Of a stretch of DNA of 64,000 bases, positions 54,965 through 64,000 are shown piece after piece (the stretch's first letter is position 1; each line of letters begins with the position of its first letter). Under the pieces are notes generated by a model. That model made no database searches. It worked only from the letters and a program-made list of their open reading frames with translations, and was not told where the DNA came from. A program made the translations under genes and the position numbers. Origin of the DNA: Cordilura impudica (Eukaryota > Arthropoda > Insecta > Diptera > Scathophagidae); NCBI GenBank assembly GCA_963682025.1, contig OY821517.1:97773946-97837945 (forward strand). The letters are read 5' to 3'.

Positions 54965-57940
54965 TTAACAATCAATATATGTAAAACAAAGTATAAAATA
55001 GAGATTTGGAATATTATCAATTCCAGATGACAATTTTATTCTTACGTTACTGAAAATATAAGTTATTGTAGCCCTTGTTACAAAAATTTCCTCATTAAGA
55101 GATTCATTTAATCCATTGGCTTTATTGTTGTCAATAAAAGTGGTAACAGTTGATCCTTTGCATTCATGCTCGATTTTCATTTGTAAAAATCTAGAGAAAC
55201 AATTATTAACTTCTCTGTTTGTACTCTGTTTTCGGAATCAATTTCTTTAAAAGAGTATACAGATTCGAAGAACGCCCCAATTAAATTTAAAATTTGATCA
55301 TGATCTCTTATAACAAATTTATCGTTTTCTTTTTCTATTTCATGCGAATTAATACCAGCATTTCTTACCAACATTTCGTCCTCTTTATAAATTTTCAACA
55401 TATTAATATCCAATGACTGTGTCATTCTAAATTGTTTCATAGCTTCAGTAAACATGGATGATGTATTCTTGGGGACAATACTTGTAAGTTTGTCTTTCAA
55501 ATGTTTATTTGTAGCTACAATGAAGTTATCACTGATTAATTTCTTAATTAATTTTAATTTAGCTTTAAAATAAATTATTTCCATAGGCGTACGAATATCT
55601 TCTAATCTGTTATGTTTTTTAATAATAATAAGAATTTTACTTTTCTCTATTTGTAATTTTTTTATGATTGGATTTAAATATTTTTCAGTTATGTGACATT
55701 TATAAAATTTGTGGACAGTTTTTTCTGTTATACTTATGATAAGTTCATTTAATTTGCACAAATGGAAATCGATTTCGGAATTTGTAAGATTCCTGTTATT
55801 TGGTACTGGTTCAATATAAAAAACTCATTTAGTATCTTATTTCCATATTGTTTCCAATTATTTTTTTTATAATTTAGTTTGTTTAAAAAGGAAAATGACC
55901 ACCCGTTTGTTCTATATTTAGAATAAAAACTTGCAACGCATTATAGTCACTATCATAATCTATGGTTTTTAAGGAATTTATTGAGTTATTCTCTTTATGT
56001 ATAGATAGACGAGAGTTGGTTAAAGATAAGTCTAAAAATGAACCACAACGAGGGAATGAAGGTGTTACATAAGCATATAAGCTACACCTGAATCTAATTT
56101 CATTACCAGATAACCATTCGTTAAGAATGTTCCCTTTAGTATTATTGGAAGAGTTGCCCCAGTTAGGGTGTTTGCTATTAACGTCTCCTGAGATTATATA
56201 AAAATTAATAGGATCTTGTAAGTTTAAAGATTCTTAAATGGGTGTTATTGTTGCCCGATGGATAGTATACTGACAAAATATATAATGATTTGTTCCTATA
56301 AGTGGTATTTTTGCAGTACATGTCTCAAAACATTTAAAGAAACTTTTAAGGCTATTTGTGTAATCTTTATACTTAATTTCGGTTTTGATTAAAATTGCTG
56401 TTCCACCTCCCCTTATAGAATCTGCCCGATCCTTGCGTATCAAATTATAATTTTTAAAATTAACTTTGTGTTTGGGATTCAGTTTTGTTTCATTTAACAA
56501 TACTAAGTCGGGATTAAATATATTTATAAAATTATTTAAATCATACCTTCTGCTTAATATTATTAAGGAATTTATATTTATTTTGATTATATTAAGTTTT
56601 TTTACAATAACTTGCTCCATTTTAATGAATGGAAAAACTATTCTAGATGTTTGTATCTGAAGTTGTTCGTGTAAATTAATTACTTGGTTTGATAGATTTT
56701 TCATAGCATTATTTAGTTCTTCTAATACGTGATGTTGTTTCCGTTCTGAGGATTGTTTTTCTTAAAAATATTAGCATATATCATATTTTGGTAAAATTTT
56801 TTTTGAATTATTTGTTCTTGCTTGTGATAGGAATTGTTTTCTGGCACGTAGTCTTTGCTGAAGCTCTTTGTATTTTTCGCAACCTTTATATGAAGCAGGA
56901 TGTCCATATTTGTTGCATAGTACGCAAAATAATGTTTCTATTTCATTTGCACATACCTTAACTTGGGCACATTTTCGAATTTCGTGTGTTTCATTGCATT
57001 TAGCACATCTATTGGCAAAGAAACAGTTTGAAGCGCTTCGAAACAGCTTTGACAATTCCTACACTGAGGAATTTCTGGTTTTCTCAAGGCTTCCCATCGA
57101 ACGCAACGATATATTAGTCCGCCAACTGATTTTAATTCCTTAACTTTGCTTTCCAGCTTTTTAAGAATTTTCTGTAACCTTTTCAAATTTTGAATATTCG
57201 TTATGGAATTTACTTAGTTCCTCAAAAATTTCATCAGGGTCGTATTAGCACTGAGGCCCTTCAAAAGATGGGTTTTTGTTTCACTGAAGCCCTTCAAAAG
57301 ATGGGTTTTTGTTTCTATGTCTTTTGGTGTAAAAAAATGGAGTTTTTGTTTTTTGTAAGTAAGCTTTTATTCTTATATAGCCATTCATTGAAGACATAAA
57401 TAACGACAGTTTTTTTATTTAAACCGTTCTTTATGAAATCGATAAGCTCATTAGGTTCCGCATCGTAGATATTTAAAGGTGGCAGTTTTTTGTTTTTACT
57501 TTTGTTTTTATTATTATATGTTGAGTTTCCATTGTTTGCATTATTCGCTCTATTTGTCGAGACATTTGAAGAAGAGCTTTTAGAAGTTGTTGGTTTTTCA
57601 TGCTACTGCACATGTTTTTCAAATTTTGATAAATGTTCTTCACTACAGTCTTTATCATTATCTAGGATTGCATAATAGTTGTTTTTTTTATACCTTAGAC
57701 ATTTTTCACTTTGCGTATTGCTTTTTCTTTTTCGCGTATATTCTATTTTATAATTTTGTTGTTGGAATACACTAGTTATGTTGTTAAAGTCATTTTTTGA
57801 TCGATCGGATGATGCGTGACTATGCGTGACTGTGCGTGACTCTGTCCATGATAACCTTTCTTTACAGCAAGTATACCGACCAAGTTTCATACTGATTAGA
57901 TGAGGGGAAATCCGTTTTAAATCTCTCCGTGTCTGCACGT
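54965..57940 (-). pseudogene. Jockey-like LINE, ORF1 and endonuclease to RT start, decayed
   Basis: ORF1: NNYYAILDNDKDCSEEHLSK (57603-57938), Asn/Ser-rich linker, LPPLNIYDAEPNELIDF (about 57450), then ALRKPEIPQCRNCQ and ANRCAKCNETHEIRKC with FCVLCNKYGHPASYKGCEKY (56771-57186), the Cys-His knuckles of jockey-type Gag proteins. ORF2 endonuclease: ININSLIILSRRYDLNNFIN, NPDLVLLNETKL, IRGGGTAILIK (56234-56704), then a GNILNEWLSGNE segment (about 56130). The linker is at 55177-55761 and the RT start IKLSSGIDNIPN at 54965-55180. Frames change several times. The rest of the RT is not contiguous; LINE-A pieces at 52.6 and 47.2 kb could be its continuation. Confidence 0.75.
57251..57326. repeat. Tandem duplication of about 35 bp inside LINE ORF1
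   Basis: CTGA(G/A)GCCCTTCAAAAGAT plus GGGTTTTTGTTT occurs twice in a row within the ORF1 region, a local duplication unique to this copy. Confidence 0.7.
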
Positions 57941-58165
57941 GACCCTGCGTGACTGTTCGTGACTAAGTCAAAGTTAATCTTTTCTTCACAGGAAGTGTAC
58001 GGACCAAGTTTCAGATCGATCGGATGAGGGAAAATGACACTTAGATCATTCCGTGACTGTGCGAGACTATGCGTGACTGTGCGTGACTACCCCAAAACTA
58101 ATCTTTAGTCACAGCAAGACTATGGGCCAAGTTTCAGATCAATTGAATAAGGAAGAATCGGGTTG
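57800..58165. repeat. Three degenerate tandem units of about 120 bp
   Basis: Units share TGCGTGACTGTGCGTGACT, a TAATCTTT..TCACAGCAAG block and CCAAGTTTCAGATCGAT. A further single unit lies at 60235-60360. Probably remains of a dispersed element upstream of the LINE; the class is unknown. Confidence 0.6.
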
Positions 58166-58169
58166 CACC

Positions 58170-59078
58170 ACTACAAGCAGAGAGATTGAGTTAAAAGAAA
58201 GAGTTTAAAAATAATATAACTATAACGGCAGCATGCGTTATAACATATACATATGCACCGAATGTGTAAGAAATATTTATATTTTCCGCTGAATGTCCGT
58301 CTATCATGACAGTCACGATCGAACTCCCATTTATTTTGTGCATGTTTTTGTGAAAAATTGGTGTACTTTTTGTATCGACAGCCAACAGATTTATAATAAC
58401 GCCATTGAAATTTGGTTTATGTGCGGCACTGATAAGCCCCATATCTTTTTAAACACATGTGGCGTTGAAGTATATATCAAATAAAGTCTTGAACATTAAC
58501 ACAATTTGTATGGATTCATTTATTTAAAAAAAACACTGAAACAGAGAATCACTGCCACAGATTTTACCCAAAAATAAAAATTTTACTGTTTCATTAACCA
58601 GCAAAACTTCTCCTATTTAACATTTTGACTGAAACTATTTTTGAAGTTTCATAAAAACTTATCAGTACATTATTATTTTTTTTTTAATGTGACTTATAGC
58701 ACTAAAGATTTAACATATGGGATTTTCTATTGACTTCTTGTTGTTTGGCCAATTCATTTGATTTTTTTTTTTTTTGTGTTTTTATAAGTAAGCCAATGTG
58801 GCCTAAAGTTGCCAATGTAATGAAATCTATATTTATTACAGTTTTTCCCAACTTTTCGTCGATTGTTTGTCGACATCTTATGGGATGATCTTTTAATTAT
58901 CACCGGCCGTTCTTCATATCAAATTTTATAAAAAATTATTTTATTTCTTATCAAGTTAAAGGACTCTTTAAAATTTTGTAACTCTAGGTCTAATAGTTCT
59001 TAAAAAAACACGTAAAAAAAGTGAAAATATTAATAAAGTTGTGTAGAATAATTATGTTGAACTATACCTCGTTATATA
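58170..59078. other. No recognised gene
   Basis: Small frames at 58191-58484 on both strands have no supporting features. AT-rich otherwise. Confidence 0.5.
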
Positions 59079-59305
59079 CACAGAGAAAAAAAATGCAACA
59101 ACAGAATTTTCCTAAAGTTAAGCAACTGTATTTTTGATCGCATCAACAAAAATTTTTACCACATAACCATTTTCTATTGTGATGAAATATCATCTGTTGC
59201 GACAACAGAACTGTGATCTAAATTAACTTGAAATTCGGTTATTTATATCATCGCAATTTGGTTGGCTATAAGTTCGGTAGCCACAATGAATTTGTTTTCT
59301 GTGTG
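59079..59305. mobile_element. MITE with CACAGAGAAAA ends, TA flanks
   Basis: Left end CACAGAGAAAAAAAATGC, right end reversed CACACAGAAAACAAATTC. TA on both sides (59077-59078, 59306-59307). Interior is non-coding. Fits a Tc1/mariner-superfamily MITE of 227 bp, though the inverted match is short. Confidence 0.5.
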
Positions 59306-59744
59306 TAATCATATAACATAGGACCTTTTTATTTCAAAGATATCATTTTTTAAGTACTTTCACAGACTAAAGATTATATGGACTTTGATATTTTCACTGT
59401 CTGATACGCTAACAGAAAAATATGCCCCAACTAACATCTCATTTACATTTTCATCATGTTATCAACAGACAAAACAATCGGCCTGTCAAGCGAAAAGTGA
59501 TTGCCATTCATTTCGATGTCAAATGTGGCCTTTGTTGCAAATAAGAATCACATAATGATAACAGGCAAATGGGGGAGCCTTTGAGGTTGCTTTGAATTTC
59601 ACTTTCGCGGGATTCTGTTTCATATTCTTAATCAAAGATCGGGGCATATCTATACCAATGTGTCCATTTGTGTTATTCAATTATTTAATAAACCAAAATA
59701 TGATTAGTTAATAAAATATTTTTTGTAAACCGAAAACGCTCAAA
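59306..59744. other. No recognised feature
   Basis: Unique-looking sequence without coding potential. Confidence 0.5.
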
Positions 59745-59836
59745 ACATGGTTTACATGGACATTCAGACAGTCGGACAGACGGATACACGTAAATCGTTT
59801 AATCGACTCAGAAAGTGATTCTGAGTTAATCGGAAT
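59745..59836 (-). mobile_element. HINE family B fragment, decayed
   Basis: GGTTTACATGGACATTCAGA, then a degenerate GGAC tract and TCAGAAAGTGATTCTGAGTT match the GTCY region of family B. Confidence 0.6.
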
Positions 59837-59929
59837 AACATGTTGGTATATGTCCAGTAGAGCGGGTCGATTTAAACATCGCCCAAGTGACAAGGAAAAT
59901 CGTTTTCTAGGGATCAAAATAAGAAACCA

Positions 59930-60115
59930 TACCTCTAAAATGAATTCTGATGTCGCGACTGTTGACCTGTCTGTCTGTGTGTCTCACTTTGACCCATTTA
60001 GAGCCCATATGTATGATCGACCCAAACTAACTTTGGAGGGCCGACCCACCCATGCCAGTGGCACACCCCCTGGAACCACCTGAGGGGTTCCCCATACAAA
60101 CATTCCAAATAATCA
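59930..60115. repeat. Fragment with GTCT tract, unclassified
   Basis: GACCTGTCTGTCTGTGTGTC followed by a GC-richer stretch (GGGCCGACCCACCCATGCCA). The tract recalls GTCY elements but the flanks match none of families A to C. Confidence 0.35.
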
Positions 60116-60234
60116 CCATTTTTTGTTTAGAATTGGCTGACTATGTTTGATTTAATATTAAAATTAACACTCATACGTATACGTATCTTCTACTCTTCTA
60201 ATAAATAATAGTCATACGGCTTGACTATGTAATG

Positions 60235-60360
60235 TTATTCAAAAAGATCGATCGGATGAGCGTAAATAACTTTAGATCTGTAGTCACAGCAAGATTATGG
60301 GCCAAGTTTCAGATCAATTGCATGAGGGGGAATAGGGTTGCCCCATGGCAGATAGACAGG
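60235..60360. repeat. Single copy of the 57.8 kb repeat unit
   Basis: GATCGATCGGATGAGCG, GTCACAGCAAGATTATGGGC and CAAGTTTCAGATCAATTGC match units at 57.8-58.16 kb. Confidence 0.6.
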
Positions 60361-61134
60361 TCAAAAGTGGGGATATCAAAATTCATTTTAGAGGTACGGT
60401 TCCTTGGGCAAAGTTTCTTATAAAAATTTTTCATAAAAACTTTTGATTGTATGTATGTCTGACCATCACGGCTGAACCAGTTATACTCAAGCCATATGTT
60501 CGTGAGTTGCTCCGCTTTTTCTCGTTAGTTATTTTCTATGAATTTAGAAACTCATACTTTGCTCATTTTCAACTATATGTAACGTACTCCAGACTTATTA
60601 AGCCAAACGATATGTTCGTAAATGCAAAAAATGGCGAAGCAAGAGATTTTGACCACAGATCAAACGAACAATGTATTATGTGAATCAAAATATAATTAAT
60701 TAAAATTTTGCATAATAAATTTTAATAATTCTTATTTTAAAAAATTCCTACCATAAATGAAATCTTTATCAACACAAATCCTGGAACAAAATGATAATTT
60801 GAGGCATAATAAAGTTTTGTCGGATGAACTCATAACGTACTAAAATCAAAGTGTCGTAAGTCTAGAAACAATTATTGGGAGAATCGCAATTTTCGTGGTC
60901 TATTCTACTTATGTTTTTTATTTATTTAAGTCTATAGATTATATGTATATCCCTACAGATTAAATATGTAATACAAAGAAATTAAATTAAGTATTCAAAT
61001 GTAAATTATTTTTTCTTTTAACAACATCATTGGTCTCAGAGATATTTATTATATAGTAATATATGTAGTAATTTTCACATATACGGCGAAAGGAGTCATT
61101 GTTGGCATAAACAGATCTATATTATTTTATATAT
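60361..61134. other. No recognised gene
   Basis: Frames at 60232-60423 and 60447-60683 show no family features. TCTGACCATCACGGCTGAAC at about 60458 resembles some Helitron subterminal sequences but no termini were found. Confidence 0.45.
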
Positions 61135-61688
61135 GGGGGGTTTCATGTCAAGTGCACCAACTTTTGAAACCGATGTCTTCCAATCGGGATGAAATTTGCA
61201 CCAAGGTTAGTCCTATTGGATAGTAGTTTAGACACAAGATCGGTCAAGATCTCTCTGAGTTAGAGGGAATCAAAATTTGACATTTTGGCCAAACAGGTGT
61301 TTTTTCTCATCCATGTAACTTATTACCTATTGTTCTTAGAAAACTTTCTCCCAAAGAGTTTAGATAGCTATTTCTTCAATATTTCGGAAAAAATACTTAC
61401 AAAAAAAAAATTTAGACTTTTTTTTGCTAAATTAAAGCATTTTTTGCCTTTTTTTCAAAAAGGGCATTTTTTTTTTTTTTTTTTTTCATAAGAAAGCTTA
61501 GGATTTTTTCTTTAAGAGCTTTTTGGTCGCTTAGTGGGATGGGAGTGTTATATCTATCAAAATAAATGTTTTGTAACTCAAGACAACGGTTTTTCAATTT
61601 TTCACAAATGCACTATTTTGGATTTTTTCCGATTTGTGTCTAAAACCTTACAAATAAAACTTATACTGAGATACTAGACAAACTAAAC
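61135..61688 (+). mobile_element. Single long TIR of the 438-aa transposon family
   Basis: GGGGGGTTTCATGTCAAGTG to AGACAAACTAAAC matches 42149-42732 in inverse and 39996-40504 directly, including the 110 bp missing from the latter. It ends within a few bases of the inner border of the TIR, where the LINE poly(A) begins, so the rest of the element may continue beyond the LINE and the window. Confidence 0.8.
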
Positions 61689-64000
61689 TTTTTTTTTTTT
61701 TTTTATTTTATTTATTCAGTCTATGGAATCATCCTTACAGACTACTTAAAGTATATGTACATTTATATTATAATTTATATATATAATTAAACATTTAACA
61801 AAATTGATATATAACATTTATTTAATTCAGTTGATTTAATGCATTTAAGTGTAATATAATATCTCTTCTCACAATATCCAAACTTTTATTAAAATCAATA
61901 AACTGATACAGCATATTAAACTCATCACAAATTCTACGTAGTGGATTAAAATTAGCATAGTTTGTACAATAATATTTGATAGTTAGAAAGTTATAATTTC
62001 TTGATGATCGAAAAGGAATATTTATATTTATTTTGTTGATAAGAAATTCAGATTTAAGACTACCATTTAACAGTTTTAACAGGAAAGTAACATTTAGCAT
62101 ATGTCTGCGACTTTTCAATGTAGGAAGCTTAATTAGAGCCAGACGATTTTCTTAAGATGTCAACCTCATATTAGGATCCCAGCCAGAACCACGAAGACAA
62201 AATAACAAAAATTGTTTTTGAACTGATTCAATTTTATTCGAATGTATATGATATTGCGGATCCCAGACTACAGACCAATATTCGAGTATTGGTCTTACCA
62301 AGGTAGTAAACAATTGTTTTGTCGTATACGGATCCGAAAACTCTTTAGCCCACCGTTTAATGAATCCAAGTACACCAGTAGCTTTATTTATTGTTAGCGA
62401 AATATGACTTCTAAAGTCTAATTTTTTATCCAGAAGTACGCCAAGGTCGTTGAATGAATCCACTAAATCAAGCACTGCATTATTCATGATATTCCGACCA
62501 TTAATTGGAATTGATCTTGTAAAAATCATATATTTGCATTTTTTGACATTTAGGTCCATTAGATTCATATTACACCAAGTAGTTAAACGATCAATATCAT
62601 TCTGTAAAAGTGATTGTTGATCAAGATTGTTGAGGGTAAAAATTAACTTTACATCGTCTGCATACATTAATGTAGTTGAGTGTTTAATTACAGAAGGAGG
62701 ATCATTTATAAATAGCGTAAATAAAAGAGGTCCCAAGTGACTACCTTGAGGTATACCAGATAATACTTTTATGTTGTTGGAATACGAGTTACGAAACTTA
62801 ATACATTGTGTTCTGTCTTTTAAATATGATCCAATCCATTTTATCAGCAATATACCAAAGCCCATACGGTCAAGCTTAAACAACAATAGATCATGATTTA
62901 CTTTATCGAATGCCTTGCTAAAATCATTATAAATAACATCTGTTTGTTTCATATTAATAAAACCATCATTTACCAAAGTTGTAAGCTCCAAAAGATTTGT
63001 TATTGTAGAGCGTGATTTGCAGAATCCATGTTGCGTTGGAGATATGATAGAGGACACATGATGTGACAACGTGTCATATATAAGTTTTTCAAATAGTTTT
63101 GGAATAGCACTTAATTTAGCAATACCTCTATAATTCGAAATACCAGCTTTAGATCCAGACTTAAAGAAGGGAATAATAAATGATTCTTTCCAAATGAGAG
63201 GAAAGTAATCCAATTTAAGGGATATGTTAAACATATAAGTCAAAGGAATATACAATAAATGTGCGCAGCGCTTCAAAATGCAACTAGGAACACCGTCAGG
63301 ACCAGCAGCATACGACAATTTTAATTTTGTCAGGGCATTCAGAACTGTATGTTGATTGATGGATGGTATATTAATAATTGAAGATTCCGATAATATGTAT
63401 GGATACAGATTATTAAATACAGTCGAAGAATAAGTTGATGCAAAAAAGTCTGCAAACATATTACTTATGGAGTTATCATCTGAAGATTCTAAATTACCGT
63501 ACTTCATAACCGAAGGAAAGTCCGCAGTACGTCTTTTAGAATTAATAAATTTATAAAATGATTTTGGATTATTTTTTAGATTATTCCTTACTTTAATTAA
63601 ATAGTTATTATAGGCCAATTGATTAGCAACAATAAATTCCGATCTTGATAACGAGTATTTCATATAATCTATCAATGTTCCATATTTTCTACAATTTTTG
63701 TACATTTTGTTTTTCTTATTTTTAAGTTGAGCTAGATGTTTTGTATTCCAAGGAGGACCATTCGATTTAGGAGGTAACATTTTAGGTACAGATGCCGAGA
63801 AACATTCAAAGAGGTGATGATAAAATGTATGCAAACACAAGTCCAAGTTATCATTGCAACGAGATAACACATTTATCCAGTCAATTTGGAATAGGTGGAG
63901 TTGTAAATCTTGGTAATTAGTTTTATTAAAGCAAAAGATTTTATCGCTGTGAGTTAACTTCTTTTTATGAAGAGGATAGGAACAAAAGCAAGATATCTCA
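61689..64000 (-). mobile_element. Jockey-like LINE with poly(A), 3' part
   Basis: The T run at 61689-61704 is the poly(A) tail of a minus-strand LINE. Next to it is a potential stem-loop AGTCT...AGACT (61718-61743) also found at 3296-3323. ORF2 occupies the rest and runs off the right edge. It is inserted in the long TIR above. Confidence 0.85.
61822..64000 (-). pseudogene. LINE ORF2, reverse transcriptase, one in-frame stop
   Basis: Open through the right edge, so the endonuclease lies outside. A linker is followed by the RT: AGPDGVPSCILKRCAHLLY, SNYRGIAKLSAIPKLFEKLI, TQHGFCKSRSTITNLLEL, DVIYNDFSKAFDKVNHDLLL (first Asp), LSGIPQGSHLGPLLFTLFIN, TLMYADDVKLIF (catalytic Asp pair). Then come thumb DLGVLLDKKLDFRSHISL and LVRPILEYWSVVWDPQYH. 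A TAA at 62152-62154 interrupts the frame once; reading continues in the same frame through KLPTLKSRRHMLNVTFLLKL to the stop at 61822. All RT catalytic residues are present. Jockey superfamily by motif style; the exact clade is uncertain. Confidence 0.85.

Noticed and set aside
57490..57775. Hydrophobic plus-strand ORFs with Phe/Leu runs
   Set aside because: They are antisense to the LINE ORF1 on the minus strand.

Overview
The window is a transposon graveyard from a higher fly (Diptera, probably a calyptrate such as a blow fly or house fly). The lineage call is inference. It rests on very AT-rich DNA, several mini-me/DINE-1-like elements with GTCY microsatellites, a rosa-type DD41D element, mariner relics, jockey-type LINEs, a BEL/Pao retrotransposon, and a decayed histone H2B copy. 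I see no complete host gene, tRNA, rRNA or CRISPR array. The only host-related material is the H2B pseudogene (about 15.63-15.87 kb) and a Ser/Thr-rich candidate 5' coding exon (about 39.11-39.29 kb).

Layout. 0-3.4 kb: 3' half of a BEL/Pao element with one in-frame stop, a candidate 3' LTR and a LINE tail. 4-7 kb: a mini-me-like element and Helitron-like elements built of tandem units of about 145 bp. 7-13.4 kb: two tail-to-tail copies of one Helentron-like family, one interrupted by a 2.9 kb foldback element with an 8-bp target duplication. 13.4-20 kb: gene-poor DNA, the H2B pseudogene, a small Helitron, and a mariner relic split by two tandem HINE copies. 20-25.5 kb: a second mini-me copy, a rosa-like DD41D transposon with exact TA duplications, and a third copy of the 7-13 kb family. 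25.5-32.5 kb: decayed LINEs, a second mariner relic, further HINE and Helitron copies, an unknown dispersed ORF relic and a 114-bp hairpin MITE. 33.4-37.5 kb: a chimeric Helitron holding a second copy of the foldback element in the opposite orientation.

38-45.6 kb: a MITE with GGCGCTGAG ends, the candidate host exon, and a 2.7 kb element with terminal inverted repeats of over 500 bp and an uninterrupted 438-codon ORF of unclassified transposase-like type. After these come a small Helitron and a larger Helitron that retains part of its helicase. 45.7-58 kb: LINE remains on the minus strand, including a stack of at least four and probably five nested insertions at 47.2-52.9 kb. 58-64 kb: short repeats, a MITE, a single long TIR of the 40-42.7 kb element, and a LINE with a poly(A) tail that runs off the right edge.

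The genes do not form a pathway. The content is autonomous elements (BEL, LINEs, rosa, mariner, Helitron and the 438-aa element) and the non-autonomous families that probably depended on them. The nesting gives a relative age order. Least decayed are the BEL pol (one stop), the right-edge LINE (one stop) and the 438-aa ORF (no stop).
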